A DNA stretch of 64,000 nt from Yersinia rohdei ATCC 43380 (GTDB taxonomy: Bacteria > Pseudomonadota > Gammaproteobacteria > Enterobacterales > Enterobacteriaceae), in NCBI RefSeq assembly GCF_000173775.1, contig NZ_ACCD01000019.1, positions 1 through 64,000 on the forward strand. The letters are read 5' to 3'. Within the stretch, counting starts at the first letter, position 1. Each line of letters begins with the position of its first letter. Made by a program: the position numbers and the translations under genes. Positions 45,049-55,980 of the stretch are shown one piece after another. The notes below the pieces were generated by a model. That model searched no databases and was not told where the DNA came from. It was given only the letters and a program-made list of their open reading frames with translations.

Positions 45049-46575
45049 TTAGTCAGAAACCAGTTCCGATTTTTTCGGTTCCTGAGCTTCTTCACTCTCA
45101 TCACGCCATTTCGGGAATTTCATATCTTGATATTTAATGACTCGAGTGCCACGGGTCAGCTTGTAGCCAAACCAAATTATCAAGAACAATGGAATACCGA
45201 TATAAGTTGCCGTTACACCATACCAATCAATGCGGTCTTGCAAGAATGCCTGATAGTTCTGACCCAAGGTAATTATCAGACACAATACAAAGGCAAAAAT
45301 TGGCCCTAATGGGAAGAAGCTAGATTGATAGGGCAAGTCGTTCAAATCACGACCCTGCAGCATATAACCGCGACGGAAACGGTAATGGCTGATGGCAATA
45401 CCCAACCAGGCAATAAAACCCGTCATCCCCGAGGTATTCAGTAACCATAAATACACAGTTTGGTTGCCAAACATCGAACTTAAGAAGCATAAACCGGCGA
45501 CAACAGTGGTCGCATATAACGCATTACGTGGCACACCACCACTTGAAAGCTTAGCAAAAATACGCGGCGCTTTACCTTCTGAAGCCAGGGTAAATAACAT
45601 GCGAGTTGAAGCATACATGCCGGAGTTACCGGCAGATAATACCGCCGTCAGAATAACCGCATTCATAACCGCCGCCGCTGATAATAGCCCCGCGTTCTGG
45701 AAGACTAATGTAAACGGGCTGACGCTAATATCTTTAACATCATTACGTAACAGACTTGGGTCGGTGTACGGAATAATCAGGCTAATAATAAGAATAGCCA
45801 GGATATAGAACAGTAAAATACGCCAAAATACCTTACGTATCGCCTGCGGAATATTTTTGCCCGGATCTTTTGATTCACCCGCCGCGATACCGATGAGTTC
45901 AGTTCCCTGGAAGGAGAAGCCGACAATCATCGCCACACCAATCATCGCCGAGAAACCACCCGCAAAGGGTGCGTCACCGATAGCCCAATTGTGCCAACCG
46001 GCGCTCTCACCGCCTTTCATTATGCCGGTTATCATCATGACACCCACAATGATAAAGATAATGACTGTGGTGACTTTAATCAGTGAGAACCAATATTCTG
46101 CTTCACCAAAGCCTTTCACTGATATCCAATTCAGTAAAAACATCAGGGCGAGGAATAACGCACTCCAGATCCAGCCTGGGGCATCAGGGAACCAGTAATT
46201 CATCACTAATTGTGCTGCAACCAAGTCGACGGCGATGGTAACCGCCCAGTTGTACCAGTAGTTCCAGCCAAGGGCGAAGCCGAAGCCTTCCTCAACATAT
46301 TTTGAACCGTAAGTCGAAAACGAACCTGATACCGGCATAAATGCTGCCAGTTCACCCAGGCTGGTCATCAAGAAATAAACCATCAGGCCAATCAATGCAT
46401 AGGAGAGCAATGCTCCACCTGGGCCTGCCTGTGAGACTGTCGCCCCGGAGGCCACAAATAAACCGGTGCCAATAGAACCACCGATAGCTATCATGGCTAA
46501 ATGCCGAGACTTAAGCTCTCGGCGTAAGCGCTGTGCACCCTGCTGCGCTGGGATTTTAGTATGTTGCTGAGTCAT
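45049..46575 (-). CDS. lysP: Lysine-specific permease LysP
   Basis: 508 residues (E. coli 489). Twelve membrane segments of the amino acid-polyamine-organocation family; imports L-lysine with protons, and in E. coli also senses lysine with CadC. RELKSRHLAMIAIGGSIGTGLFVASG and FGEAEYWFSLIKV are the family motifs. An acidic C-terminal tail (ESEEAQEPKKSELVSD) extends past the E. coli end. Single-gene unit; a CCGCC/GGCGG hairpin lies just upstream near 46580-46610. Confidence 0.94.
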   Translation of the reverse strand: MTQQHTKIPAQQGAQRLRRELKSRHLAMIAIGGSIGTGLFVASGATVSQAGPGGALLSYALIGLMVYFLMTSLGELAAFMPVSGSFSTYGSKYVEEGFGFALGWNYWYNWAVTIAVDLVAAQLVMNYWFPDAPGWIWSALFLALMFLLNWISVKGFGEAEYWFSLIKVTTVIIFIIVGVMMITGIMKGGESAGWHNWAIGDAPFAGGFSAMIGVAMIVGFSFQGTELIGIAAGESKDPGKNIPQAIRKVFWRILLFYILAILIISLIIPYTDPSLLRNDVKDISVSPFTLVFQNAGLLSAAAVMNAVILTAVLSAGNSGMYASTRMLFTLASEGKAPRIFAKLSSGGVPRNALYATTVVAGLCFLSSMFGNQTVYLWLLNTSGMTGFIAWLGIAISHYRFRRGYMLQGRDLNDLPYQSSFFPLGPIFAFVLCLIITLGQNYQAFLQDRIDWYGVTATYIGIPLFLIIWFGYKLTRGTRVIKYQDMKFPKWRDESEEAQEPKKSELVSD

Positions 46576-46819
46576 TCTTACCCTAATCCGCCCTTAAAAA
46601 TAAGGCGGGATTGTAACAAATCCCACCGGCTCTGTTAGCAACAATGCGCTGATATAAGATACCTTCATGATCCCCGGCCAATTATTAGCAAAAGCGCAAT
46701 TGTCAGAATAAACTCACACCTACAGAATATTCTTACCGCAATACATTTTTATACTGGTCTAAATCACTTAAAATCCTTTCCTTTATATGGCTAATGCACT
46801 GATGTAAAAATCACCCTTT

Positions 46820-47692
46820 TCATATCTCTTCCTGACAATAACTCAGGAAACGTTGCAAAGCGTTGGAGATATGTTTTTGCCGATGATGAATCAGGTATAA
46901 CGTTCGGATTAGCGGCGGCAAAGGAATATTAAGCGCGACAAGTTCACCGCGGGCCAGTTGATCAGCAATGACTCGATGTGACAAACAACTTATTCCCATG
47001 CCGTAATGCACCGCCCGCTTAATCGCCTCTGAATTACCCAGTTCCATGACTAATTTAAAATGAGGTAATTTTGTGAGCAGCAAGTGGTCAAGAACTTCTC
47101 GCGTACCCGACCCCCGTTCGCGCAGGATCCAAGCGGCATTCGCTAACTCTTCCAGCGTCAACATTTTATGGCATAACGGATTATCGGGTGCTGCAAATAC
47201 GACCAACTCATCGTGCTGCCAAACCTGTGTTATCAATTCCGGCATATGACACGGCCCTTCAATTAGGCCAAGATCTCCGCGAAAGTCAGCAACGGCTTCA
47301 ATAACATCTTGCGTGTTACCAATATTCAGTTCCAGCGGGGTACCAGGGAAATCATGTCGATATTTTGCAATCATGCCTGGCAACATATAATTGCCAATGG
47401 TGCTGCTGGCTGCAATCCGCAACGCCCCTAAATCCTGTAAGAAAAGCTGTTCTATTTCAATGGCCTGATCGAGAAGCGCACGAGCTTTAGGGTAAAGCAG
47501 TCGCCCATGCTCATTGGTCACTAAACGCTTACCAACTCTATCAAAAAGTTGCACCCCTAATTGCCCTTCCAAATCTGCCAACGCTGCACTGACTGCCGAT
47601 TGTGAAAGCGCAAGCACAACCGATGCTTGGGTGGTAGAACCGCTTTTTAGCACCTCAGTAAAGACTTCAAGTTGACGTAAGGTTATGTGCAT
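46820..47692 (-). CDS. yeiE: LysR-family transcriptional regulator YeiE
   Basis: 290 residues (E. coli 293). N-terminal winged helix ([38 protein letters not shown]) and LysR substrate domain (about 88-290). In Salmonella and Cronobacter YeiE senses sulfite and activates yeiH and other genes. Divergent from yeiH as in E. coli, but here 975 bp away instead of about 100. Confidence 0.92.
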   Translation of the reverse strand: MHITLRQLEVFTEVLKSGSTTQASVVLALSQSAVSAALADLEGQLGVQLFDRVGKRLVTNEHGRLLYPKARALLDQAIEIEQLFLQDLGALRIAASSTIGNYMLPGMIAKYRHDFPGTPLELNIGNTQDVIEAVADFRGDLGLIEGPCHMPELITQVWQHDELVVFAAPDNPLCHKMLTLEELANAAWILRERGSGTREVLDHLLLTKLPHFKLVMELGNSEAIKRAVHYGMGISCLSHRVIADQLARGELVALNIPLPPLIRTLYLIHHRQKHISNALQRFLSYCQEEI

Positions 47693-48667
47693 AACGGTCT
47701 CTGTAGTGAAAAATTGAGAATGCTATCATCTGCCAGTTCGCCGGTTGCCCAATTAGATGAGCGAACCTTTTTCCATAATAATTACTGACGAAAGGATTAT
47801 ATAGCCGCAACTATTTTATAAGATTAACACCTTTGACTAAGACTGGCAGGCTACTGGTCCTCAAACTAAGCCAGAGAATACGATTTACCGTAACCAGGCA
47901 GAAACAATAGCTAATGAAAATTGTCCTAAACACACCCAAAATCACCATTGGAATCAAATAAATAATCAAAAAGATAAAATAAAACAGGATAGCGAATAGT
48001 GTTTTAACCGAAATAAAAAACAACACCGATATAGGTGCAACAAGGAAGGATTCAAATCATATAATATCAAAAGCAATGCTATTTAATATATAAGGGAACT
48101 TAACCACCAGCTTCTCATTCAATCTCATCTCATCTCATTAAAGATAATGTTTTTCACTCTGAAAAATAATCATATGAAGTCTCAATCGCAAACAGGTTAT
48201 TTGTCATTTAATGATCTCAGAAAATTCAGCGATACTGTCATGACAGTATAATTTCCATCATGGTGAAAACAGCAAAGGCCATGCTGTTCCTATTAAAATG
48301 AAAACTCTATTTTCCCTCAACTCTAACTGCATATAGAGGCATAAACGGATTAAGATAGAATTGAGCAGTATAAATCTCGTGACAAAATCTTGCCGCCCCA
48401 AAAGACCCCACTGTAAATTCCGAGAGCAAATGCAAAACCCCCGAACAAAGCCAGCCGCTACCTATACCAAGCATGATTAAAAAGTGTTTTCTTTCAGCGT
48501 GCTGCGGCCCTCTGCCGTATTCCACAAAAAAACACTGCTGGGCCCCTAGCCCTTCAGGCTAACAGCGTTATCACTTATATCGATTGATTATAAATATATA
48601 ATCAATTTATCTATTATGCGAAAAATAGGTAAACTGTGCGCAATCTTTACAGGACATAGGACATAAC
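47693..48667. other. Expanded yeiE-yeiH intergenic region
   Basis: 975 bp where E. coli has a short divergent promoter. Two minus-strand frames (47811-48026, very hydrophobic; 48307-48525, GTG start) are open but lack good ribosome sites and a recognised family, so I do not call them. An 18-bp perfect palindrome is at 48232. The yeiH promoter should lie within the last 100 bp. Confidence 0.5.
48232..48249. promoter_or_regulatory. 18-bp perfect palindrome overlapping a TATAAT
   Basis: ATACTGTCATGACAGTAT is fully self-complementary, and its last bases begin TATAAT (48247-48252). It has the look of an operator over a -10 box. The CTGT...ACAG halves recall LexA, but the spacing is 4, not 8, so LexA is excluded. 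Confidence 0.45.
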
Positions 48668-49750
48668 ATGGCGACTTCACAGGCTACAGGACTCTCCCGA
48701 CCACGGCAGTTTAATCCGACCCGTTATATCCCGGGCTTGGTATTGACCGGTGTGATGACTGGGTTAGCGCTGAAAGTGGGTGATATGCCGTGGTTTATCG
48801 ATATGGGGCTGGGGGCACTGACTCTGGCTATCTTATTCGGCATTGTCGTGGGTAACACCCTTTACCCTTGGGTTCAACCGGTCTGCTCTGACGGGGTGAT
48901 GCTCGCAAAACAGCATTTGCTGCGTCTGGGTATCATTTTGTATGGTTTCCGGCTGACTTTTCAGCAGGTTGCTGATGTTGGTGCCACCGGGTTGATTATC
49001 GACCTTTTAACCCTGAGTTCGACTTTCATACTGGCATGCTGGTTAGGTAAACGGGTATTTGGTCTAGATCAGCAAACCGTGATGTTAATTGGTGCCGGTA
49101 GCAGTATTTGTGGTGCTGCGGCGATTATGGCCACAGAGCCGGTGTTGAAAGCCGATGCCAGTAAAGTGGCGGTGGCCGTCGCGACTGTGGTGATTTTCGG
49201 TACGCTGGCTATCTTTGTTTATCCTTGGCTGTATCAGTTGAATTTGCATTACCAATGGCTGCCGTTTAGTCAGGAAACTTTTGGGATTTTTGCCGGTTCA
49301 ACTATTCATGAAGTGGCGCAGGTGGTTGCAGCCGGTCATGCCATTGGGCCTGATGCTGAAAATGCAGCCGTCATTACTAAAATGATCCGCGTCATGATGC
49401 TGGCCCCCTTCTTGCTGCTACTTTCTGCTTATCTGGGCCGCAGTAGCTTGAAAACCAGCGGTAAAAAACGTGAGAAAAGTGCCATTACTATTCCGTGGTT
49501 TGCCGTGATATTTATTCTGATGGCTGGTTTCAACTCATTAAACTTGTTACCAGAAACTTGGGTTAACCATCTGATTGTATTAGATACTGTATTACTGGCG
49601 ATGGCGATGGCAGCTCTGGGGTTAACCACCCATGTGGGTTCTATCCGCCAAGCCGGGATAAAACCACTATTACTGGCGTTGATGTTATTTGCCTGGTTGT
49701 TGATAGGCGGTAGCGGTATCAATGTATTGGTGCAGCACTTGGCGGCTTAA
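48668..49750 (+). CDS. yeiH: Conserved inner-membrane protein YeiH (UPF0324)
   Basis: 360 residues (E. coli 349). About ten membrane segments. The UPF0324 signature [22 protein letters not shown] and the [19 protein letters not shown] block are present. Linked to YeiE and sulfite response in relatives; transport function is presumed, not shown. ATG at 48668 follows CAGGACATAGGA. A terminator follows the gene after the REP-like repeat. Confidence 0.92.
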   Translation: MATSQATGLSRPRQFNPTRYIPGLVLTGVMTGLALKVGDMPWFIDMGLGALTLAILFGIVVGNTLYPWVQPVCSDGVMLAKQHLLRLGIILYGFRLTFQQVADVGATGLIIDLLTLSSTFILACWLGKRVFGLDQQTVMLIGAGSSICGAAAIMATEPVLKADASKVAVAVATVVIFGTLAIFVYPWLYQLNLHYQWLPFSQETFGIFAGSTIHEVAQVVAAGHAIGPDAENAAVITKMIRVMMLAPFLLLLSAYLGRSSLKTSGKKREKSAITIPWFAVIFILMAGFNSLNLLPETWVNHLIVLDTVLLAMAMAALGLTTHVGSIRQAGIKPLLLALMLFAWLLIGGSGINVLVQHLAA

Positions 49751-49800
49751 TACCGATATAACGCTATCTGACTGTCATTTAAAGGCCGCATTCACGTAAG

Positions 49801-49835
49801 CGGCCGGAGCGCCCATCAGGGGAATCGCCCCGACG
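49801..49835. repeat. REP-like intergenic repeat, copy 2
   Basis: CGGCCGGAGCGCCC, a short variable stretch, then ATCGCCCCGACG. Between yeiH and nfo. Confidence 0.55.
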
Positions 49836-49874
49836 AATACGAGACTGTAAATATCGATTTATCATCAACTTAGA

Positions 49875-49896
49875 GGGCCGCATCTGCGGCCCTTTT
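49875..49896 (+). terminator. Rho-independent terminator of yeiH
   Basis: GGGCCGC, ATCT, GCGGCCC, TTTT: a tight GC stem with T-run before nfo. Confidence 0.75.
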
Positions 49897-49970
49897 GTTC
49901 TTAGCCGCTTTCGCCATTCAATCAGACCGCTATCAATGCCATAATGGGCCGGTTATCAAAGGAGAATGGA

Positions 49971-50816
49971 ATGAAATTTGTCGGTGCACATGTCAGTGCA
50001 GCAGGTGGTGTAGACCAGGCTGTGATTAGAGCGCACGAACTTGAGGCCACGGCCTTCGCCCTGTTTACCAAGAATCAACGCCAATGGCGGGCTGCGCCAC
50101 TCGCAGAAGATGTTATTGATAAATTTAAGCAGGCTTGCGAGCAGTACGGCTACACTTCAGCTCAAATTCTGCCTCACGATAGCTATTTGATTAATCTTGG
50201 TCATCCGGTCACAGAGGCACTGGAAAAATCCCGCGACGCTTTTATTGATGAGATGGTTCGTTGTCAGCAACTGGGTTTATCATTGCTGAATTTCCATCCC
50301 GGCAGCCATTTACTGCAAATTGATGAAGATAAATGTCTGGCCCGCATTGCGGAATCTATTAATATCGCCCTGGATGCAACCCAAGGCGTGACCGCCGTGA
50401 TTGAAAACACCGCCGGTCAGGGCAGTAATTTAGGATTCAAATTTGAACATCTGGCCGCCATTATTGCCGGTGTAGAAGATAAGAGCCGGGTCGGTGTTTG
50501 TATTGATACCTGCCATGCCTTCGCAGCTGGTTATGATTTACGTACCGAAGAGGATTGCCAGCGCACCTTTGCGGCACTGGGCGATATTGTCGGGTTCCAA
50601 TATTTACGCGGTATGCATCTTAATGATGCCAAAAGCGAATTTAACAGCCGTGTCGACCGCCATCACAGCTTGGGTGAAGGGAATATTGGCAAAACTGTCT
50701 TCAGCTATATTATGCGTGACGCGCGTTTCGATAATATTCCGCTGATTCTGGAAACCGTGAATCCAGATATCTGGGCAGAAGAAATTGCCTGGTTGAAGTC
50801 ACAAGCGGGCATCTAG
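49971..50816 (+). CDS. nfo: Endonuclease IV
   Basis: 281 residues (E. coli 285) from ATG at 49971 ([13 protein letters not shown]) after AAGGAG; an in-frame start 9 codons upstream lacks homology. Cleaves AP sites and removes 3'-blocking groups in base-excision repair. The trinuclear zinc ligands can be seen in [55 protein letters not shown] and LILETVNP. Convergent with fruA, sharing a terminator. Confidence 0.95.
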   Translation: MKFVGAHVSAAGGVDQAVIRAHELEATAFALFTKNQRQWRAAPLAEDVIDKFKQACEQYGYTSAQILPHDSYLINLGHPVTEALEKSRDAFIDEMVRCQQLGLSLLNFHPGSHLLQIDEDKCLARIAESINIALDATQGVTAVIENTAGQGSNLGFKFEHLAAIIAGVEDKSRVGVCIDTCHAFAAGYDLRTEEDCQRTFAALGDIVGFQYLRGMHLNDAKSEFNSRVDRHHSLGEGNIGKTVFSYIMRDARFDNIPLILETVNPDIWAEEIAWLKSQAGI

Positions 50817-50838
50817 TGCAATCGCATTAAATAGAAAT

Positions 50839-50868
50839 AAAAAAACCGGCACTTGAGGCCGGTTTTTT
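50839..50868. terminator. Bidirectional terminator between nfo and fruA
   Basis: AAAAAACCGGC, a 7-nt loop, GCCGGTTTTTT: a stem with A and T runs on both sides, serving nfo on plus and fruA on minus. Confidence 0.85.
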
Positions 50869-50894
50869 ATGGGCAATACTATATCAACGCGATA

Positions 50895-52565
50895 TTAGGC
50901 AACTTTCGCCACCACCGCGTCAGGGCGTTTGAGCAAGGCGTACAAGCCGCCAGCCAAGACAGTCCCGGCGATAATAGCCACCAGATACAGCAGTACCGGA
51001 TGAATCGCGCCTGGAATTAACAGCACAAACAAACCGCCATGAGGTGCCATCAGCTGTGCGCCAAAGGCCATTGACAGCGCCCCAGTCAGTGCGCCACCGG
51101 CAATACAGCAAGGTAAGACACGCATTGGGTCGCGAGCGGCGAATGGAATCGCACCCTCGGAGATAAAGCACAGACCCAGTACCAGTGCTGCTTTGCCTCC
51201 TTCCTGTTCGCCTTTATCAAATTTATGACGCGCCAACAGTGTTGACAGCCCCATCGCTAACGGAGGCACCATCCCCGCCGCCATAATCGCCGCCATAGGT
51301 GCATAAACTGACGAACTCAGCAGTGCGACACCAAAGGCGTAAGCCGCTTTGTTCACCGGCCCACCCATATCAGTACACATCATGGCACCGAGGATAGCCC
51401 CCAAGAGTACCGCATTCGCTGTACCCATAGATTGCAGCCAGTTAGTCAGGCCAGTCATGATTTTTGCCACCGGCGTGCCGACCACATAAATCATCACCAA
51501 ACCGACAATCAAGCTAGCGACTAGCGGGATAATCAGTATCGGCTTAAGCGCTTCCATACTTTGCGGCAAGTGCAGCTTGGTGCTGATGGCTTTCGCCACG
51601 TAACCAGCAAGGAAACCGGCAATGATACCGCCAAGGAAGCCCGCGCCAGTGCTGACCGCTAACATACCGCCAATTAAACCCGGTGTCAGACCTGGGCGGT
51701 CAGCAATCGAGAAGGCAATAAAACCCGCCAAAACCGGAACCATCAAGGCAAAGGCAGAGCCGCCGCCGATTTGCATCAAGGCCGCCGCCAGAGTGCCTTT
51801 AACTTCAAATGCTTTAATACCAAACACGAACGAGAGCGCAATACACAAACCGCCGGCAACAACCATTGGCAACATGTAAGACACGCCGGTCAACAGATGG
51901 CGATAGGGGCCACCGGTTTCAGCTTTTTTCGCCCCGGCACTGCCGGTTTTCGGCTGATACTCTTGGGCTTCAATTAATGCTTTATCCAGCTCTTGCGCAG
52001 TTTTCTTTAAAGCCAGACCCGTGGTGGTGCGGTACATAGGCTTACCGGCGAACTTATCCAAGTCCACTTCGATATCAGCCGCCACAATCACCAGATCGGC
52101 TGCTGCCACTTCTTCTGGGGTAATTGCGTTGCCCGCGCCAACCGAACCGCGGGTTTCAACTTTCACCCACCAGCCACGTTTTTTAGCTTCACTTTCAATG
52201 GCTTCAGCTGCCATAAAGGTATGTGCCACACCCGTTGGACAAGCCGTAATCGCGACAATGCGTTTAGGGCCAGTGGCTGGCGTTGCACTGACCGCAGCCT
52301 GATAAGGTTTAGCTTGTGCAATGGCCTGAGCCAAAAAACCTTCAGGATCGCGAACCGCTTTCTCCACTTCACCGACATACACTTTTTTGCCGTTCAGCGC
52401 ACTGTCAGCAGGGACTGATTGCCCAGCAACAATCACCAACTCCGCATCAGCGGCACTCGATACCCAGCTCAGCCCTGCTTTTGCCGCCGCAGCACCCAAC
52501 ATCAGGGTCGCAAGGTGGCCTCTGGCCTGCCCGAGCGAACTGTCTATTATTAGTAGCGTTTTCAT
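50895..52565 (-). CDS. fruA: Fructose-specific PTS enzyme IIB'BC
   Basis: 556 residues (E. coli 563) from ATG at 52565, after GGAGG; the longer frame begins inside the ribosome site. Inner-membrane transporter that phosphorylates fructose to fructose 1-phosphate. N-terminal pseudo-EIIB' (1-95), EIIB (about 105-200) with the phosphocysteine in ITACPTGVAHTFMAAEAIE, then the EIIC domain with eight or so membrane segments (FISEGAIPFAARDPMRVLP). 14 bp after fruK. Confidence 0.95.
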   Translation of the reverse strand: MKTLLIIDSSLGQARGHLATLMLGAAAAKAGLSWVSSAADAELVIVAGQSVPADSALNGKKVYVGEVEKAVRDPEGFLAQAIAQAKPYQAAVSATPATGPKRIVAITACPTGVAHTFMAAEAIESEAKKRGWWVKVETRGSVGAGNAITPEEVAAADLVIVAADIEVDLDKFAGKPMYRTTTGLALKKTAQELDKALIEAQEYQPKTGSAGAKKAETGGPYRHLLTGVSYMLPMVVAGGLCIALSFVFGIKAFEVKGTLAAALMQIGGGSAFALMVPVLAGFIAFSIADRPGLTPGLIGGMLAVSTGAGFLGGIIAGFLAGYVAKAISTKLHLPQSMEALKPILIIPLVASLIVGLVMIYVVGTPVAKIMTGLTNWLQSMGTANAVLLGAILGAMMCTDMGGPVNKAAYAFGVALLSSSVYAPMAAIMAAGMVPPLAMGLSTLLARHKFDKGEQEGGKAALVLGLCFISEGAIPFAARDPMRVLPCCIAGGALTGALSMAFGAQLMAPHGGLFVLLIPGAIHPVLLYLVAIIAGTVLAGGLYALLKRPDAVVAKVA

Positions 52566-52579
52566 TTCGCCTCCGGAGA

Positions 52580-53518
52580 TCAATTAAAGGGTTTCAGGTC
52601 AACTCTCGCCATCATGGCTGCCAACTGCGGGCGATCCGTAATACCAACATTGCTCTGACTCACGGCCAACGCAGCAACCGCCGTTGCTAAACGCAACGTG
52701 TGTTCGCTGGATTCGCGCATCAACAATCCATAGATCAAGCCACCGACCATCGAGTCACCCGCTCCCACGGTACTGACCACTTCACAAGCCGGTGGTTTTG
52801 CCAGCCATGCTCCAGACGCATTGACCCACAGCGCCCCTTCCGCTCCGAGCGAAATCACCACATGAGCAATTCCTTGATCACGCAGCGCATGTGCTGCTTC
52901 CACCACATCACTCAGTTCAGGTAATGGGCGACCAGCCCAGATCTCCAGCTCACGGCGGTTTGGTTTAACCAACCACGGCGAGGCTTTCAGACCTGCAACC
53001 AGTGCTTCACGGCTGCTGTCGAAAATAATGCACGGACATTGGCTGCGCAGGCGTTTCATCCAATCGGTAAAATCATCAGGATTAACACCGGATGGCAGAC
53101 TGCCGCTCACGGCAACCATGTCGAACTGCCCTAACCAACTCAAAGAATCAGTGACAAAGCGATCCCAATCCGGTTTGGTGACTTCAAAGCCGGAGAAGTT
53201 GAAATCCGTCACTTCGCCATCTTTTTCGGTCAGTTTGACGTTAATGCGGGTGCGGCCGGGCACCACCTGAAAACGGTTGGCGATACCCAGTTCGCTAAAT
53301 AACAGTTGGAAACCGTCTTGGTTATCTTTACCAAGGAAGCCGCCGACAGTGACATCAATTCCCAAGTCTTTCAGTACCTTGGCAACATTAATACCTTTAC
53401 CTGCGGCATGCAGACCGGCAGTTTTCACTAAGTTAACTTCACCGCGTTCAATTTCCGGGCAAAAACCGACCAGATCATAAGCCGGGTTCAGTGTGATGGT
53501 TGCGACTCTTCTGCTCAT
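52580..53518 (-). CDS. fruK: 1-phosphofructokinase
   Basis: 312 residues, E. coli length. Phosphorylates fructose 1-phosphate to fructose 1,6-bisphosphate. PfkB family: [30 protein letters not shown] and the anion-hole [14 protein letters not shown] with the catalytic Asp. It overlaps fruB by 4 bp (ATGA). Confidence 0.95.
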   Translation of the reverse strand: MSRRVATITLNPAYDLVGFCPEIERGEVNLVKTAGLHAAGKGINVAKVLKDLGIDVTVGGFLGKDNQDGFQLLFSELGIANRFQVVPGRTRINVKLTEKDGEVTDFNFSGFEVTKPDWDRFVTDSLSWLGQFDMVAVSGSLPSGVNPDDFTDWMKRLRSQCPCIIFDSSREALVAGLKASPWLVKPNRRELEIWAGRPLPELSDVVEAAHALRDQGIAHVVISLGAEGALWVNASGAWLAKPPACEVVSTVGAGDSMVGGLIYGLLMRESSEHTLRLATAVAALAVSQSNVGITDRPQLAAMMARVDLKPFN

Positions 53519-54648
53519 GCTACCCCCTCGCCCAAACCGGCGGAGATAGCTTCACCAATCGCATCCAGTGCGGCCTGTGCATCTTCACCGCTGGCGGTAA
53601 AGCGCAGGCGATTGCCTTTTTTAATCCCTAATGCCACCACTCTCATCAGACTCCGTCCATTAGCAGGTTTACCGGTGCCGTCCAGATTGGTTACGGTAAT
53701 TTCACTGGTAAACTGTTTGATTGTATTGACTAAAATTGTTCCTGGGCGCGCATGTAACCCGTGTTCATTACGAATAACAAACTCAGCGCTTAACACTTCC
53801 TTCTGCTCAACATATTCACTGCTCAGCAATGCCAGCAGTGCCGCGGCATCGGCGTTCAGCAACGCGTCAGCTTTTTTCGCCAGCAGTAAATCACTTAAAT
53901 AGTTCAGCACAGAGAGCGGCTGGTCATCCGCAACGGACAGTGTCAGCAGCAACGCCACTTTTTCACCATGATGCTCAAAGGCCGTAGCCGGGCGACTGAC
54001 AGTGGCGGCACTCATCAGGTTGCCTTCAGTACTGTCGCTCAGCCAAATGCCCTGCCCCAGATTCAGTGGCTCACGGGTGATGACATCGCTAACAAAATGC
54101 GCATCTACGGCCCCGATTTGCTGTAAACGGCCCGCATTTAGCGCCTGCAAGGTAATCAAATTATCCGCCGCGACATCAAGTGCTATCAGTGACGTGTCAA
54201 AGTGGAATTCAGCGGCTTTTTGCTCGCCCATCAGCAAACTGCGTAACTCTTCAGCTGAAGTGGTTGTTGCCAGCTGAGCGGCGACCGCATCATCGCTTAA
54301 TACATGGGTCAATTGGCGCAGTAATGCCAAATGTTCATCTGAACGAGCGGCAATCCCAATGACGATATAGGCGGTTTGATCTTCCCCCCACGCAATACCT
54401 TGCGGGAATTGGAAAACCTGCACTCCAGTGTTGAGCACCAAGTCGCGGGTATCAGTGGTACCATGTGGAATGGCAATGCCATTACCCAGATAAGTCGAGG
54501 TTTGCAGCTCACGGGCTAACATGCCATCGACATAAGCGGCGCTAACACAGCCAGCCTGAGTCAGCGCCGCTGCCACTTGGTTAATCGCCTCGTTTTTGCT
54601 GTCTGCTTGAGCAGCCAGATGGATATCTTTCGTAGATAACTGGAACAT
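53515..54648 (-). CDS. fruB: Fructose PTS diphosphoryl transfer protein (EIIA-FPr)
   Basis: 377 residues (E. coli 376). Carries phosphate from enzyme I to FruA. EIIA domain (1-145) with the phospho-His in [10 protein letters not shown], a middle domain, and a C-terminal HPr-like domain (about 287-377) with its His in [10 protein letters not shown]. First gene of fruBKA; two Cra sites lie upstream. Confidence 0.95.
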   Translation of the reverse strand: MFQLSTKDIHLAAQADSKNEAINQVAAALTQAGCVSAAYVDGMLARELQTSTYLGNGIAIPHGTTDTRDLVLNTGVQVFQFPQGIAWGEDQTAYIVIGIAARSDEHLALLRQLTHVLSDDAVAAQLATTTSAEELRSLLMGEQKAAEFHFDTSLIALDVAADNLITLQALNAGRLQQIGAVDAHFVSDVITREPLNLGQGIWLSDSTEGNLMSAATVSRPATAFEHHGEKVALLLTLSVADDQPLSVLNYLSDLLLAKKADALLNADAAALLALLSSEYVEQKEVLSAEFVIRNEHGLHARPGTILVNTIKQFTSEITVTNLDGTGKPANGRSLMRVVALGIKKGNRLRFTASGEDAQAALDAIGEAISAGLGEGVA

Positions 54649-54670
54649 TATGTCTCCTCTCCGCTGAAAT

Positions 54671-54748
54671 TGAATCGTTTCAGCTTTTGTGAGAAAAAGG
54701 AGCGTTACCCTTTATCATCTGGTGACGAGATAACGCTGAAACGTTTCA
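54671..54748. promoter_or_regulatory. Two Cra (FruR) operators upstream of fruB
   Basis: TGAATCGTTTCA (54671-54682) and the perfect palindrome TGAAACGTTTCA (54737-54748) match the Cra consensus. Two sites at this spacing are known at E. coli fruB. They predict induction by fructose 1-phosphate. Confidence 0.85.
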
Positions 54749-54909
54749 AGGAGTGTGTTTCCGACTAAGAATATATGCAAGTTTTCTGCTTTTATTCTTG
54801 ATAGATTTTTGACACTCCGCACATTTTCATGATGAACGTGCTGATGTCAGCAACAAATCAGCCTAACCAGCTGATGCTTGCTGACAGCTATTATAAAGGA
54901 GTCAAAACA

Positions 54910-55332
54910 ATGGCAGTTGTAGTCGGTGTGGGTGTCATTATTGTTAATCAGCAAGGTGAAATACTGCTGGGTAAGCGCTGCGGTCAGCATGCGCCTTATT
55001 GGTCAATTCCTGGCGGACATATGGAGGCCGGAGAGTCTTTTGAACAAGCAGCTCAACGCGAAGTAGCCGAAGAAACAGGTTTATATATCAATGAGATGCA
55101 GGTCATTGCGCTGTGCAACAACCTGCTCACCTGGCGTGAGGAAGGCAAACATACCGTGTCGGTTTGTTTGTTAGCACAACATCCCGGCGGGCAAGCGGAG
55201 CTGAAAGAGCCGGATAAATGTCAGCAATGGATCTGGTGCAATCCACAAGAGTTACCCGAACCTCACTTTGAGGCCAGCCGCCATGCGATTGATTTATGGC
55301 TAAATCAGCAATTTTACGCGCCCCACAGCTAA
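54910..55332 (+). CDS. Nudix hydrolase
   Basis: 140 residues from ATG at 54910 (MAVVVGVGVIIV), chosen for AAGGAG upstream; earlier in-frame ATGs at 54829 and 54844 lack a site. The Nudix box GX5EX7REUXEEXGU is complete: GGHMEAGESFEQAAQREVAEETGL. Length and fold resemble the NudG/MutT-like cytosolic group that cleaves nucleoside-diphosphate derivatives; substrate not readable. It occupies the place of setB in the E. coli order and is convergent with yeiW (1 bp apart). Confidence 0.85.
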   Translation: MAVVVGVGVIIVNQQGEILLGKRCGQHAPYWSIPGGHMEAGESFEQAAQREVAEETGLYINEMQVIALCNNLLTWREEGKHTVSVCLLAQHPGGQAELKEPDKCQQWIWCNPQELPEPHFEASRHAIDLWLNQQFYAPHS

Positions 55333-55333
55333 G

Positions 55334-55588
55334 TTAAGGCGCGGTATCCGCTTCCAGTTGGATTAAATACACCAGCGCCTGGTCGCGAGTATCAAAACAC
55401 ATCTCCCGCAAGGCTTGTAGGCTGGCACATACTGCTGGGCGCAAAGGGGAGTGGAAAATATCGCAGCGCATATTGTCATTCAAATGCAGGCAACGCGTAT
55501 TGGCGGGCTTGCCGAATGGCATGCCGGGGATGGGGCTGGAAATCGAAGGAGCAATACAGCATGCACCGCAATCTGAGCGACAGTCCAT
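55334..55588 (-). CDS. yeiW: Cysteine-cluster protein YeiW (YkgJ family)
   Basis: 84 residues, E. coli length, from ATG at 55588 after CAGGAG; an upstream in-frame start adds 15 unrelated residues. [18 protein letters not shown] with C3, C7, C10 and C11, then RCLHL, RCDIF, AVCASL and EMCFD give eight or more cysteines, as in the proposed zinc/iron-chelating YkgJ family. Function unknown. Confidence 0.9.
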   Translation of the reverse strand: MDCRSDCGACCIAPSISSPIPGMPFGKPANTRCLHLNDNMRCDIFHSPLRPAVCASLQALREMCFDTRDQALVYLIQLEADTAP

Positions 55589-55980
55589 CAGCAAGCTCCT
55601 GTAGGCTGGTGGATTAAGTGCCGACAATAGCAATCTCCCTCATTAACTGCCAGTGTTAAAACTGAACTCATCACATTAAGACGCGCCGGTACTCTTTTGG
55701 CGCGGCGACCTACTGCCGGAGCGCCTCATGGCGCATCGCCCCGACTCACTCGCAACAGCCAAGGTCGGATGGTTATCAGCCGCGCCTTTAATCGGATATT
55801 TTCCCATCCCACTGCCCAAGTTGTACGATATTCACTCAGTTATAAATGTGATAGCCAGACGAATAACTGACTGAATTATCCCTGCAAGCATATTCAACTG
55901 TTTACAGCGGCAACGCCAACATGTACCATTGAGCTAGTACAAAAGATCTATTAACTATAGAACGACATTAACCCCCTTAT
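55589..55980. other. yeiW upstream region
   Basis: About 390 bp to the ERIC element. It holds the yeiW promoter, REP-like copy 3 and probably the promoter of the mtr-like gene; no gene seen. Confidence 0.5.
55712..55752. repeat. REP-like intergenic repeat, copy 3
   Basis: CTGCCGGAGCGCCTC, then CGCATCGCCCCGACTCACTC. Same two blocks as copies 1 and 2. Confidence 0.55.

Noticed and set aside
47811-48026. 71-codon hydrophobic minus-strand frame
   Set aside because: AT-rich DNA gives Phe/Ile/Leu-rich frames by chance; no convincing start signal.
48232-48249. LexA box
   Set aside because: CTGT and ACAG halves are only 4 bp apart; LexA needs 8.
48307-48525. 72-codon minus-strand frame with GTG start
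   Set aside because: No ribosome site and no recognisable family; kept only as part of the intergenic description.
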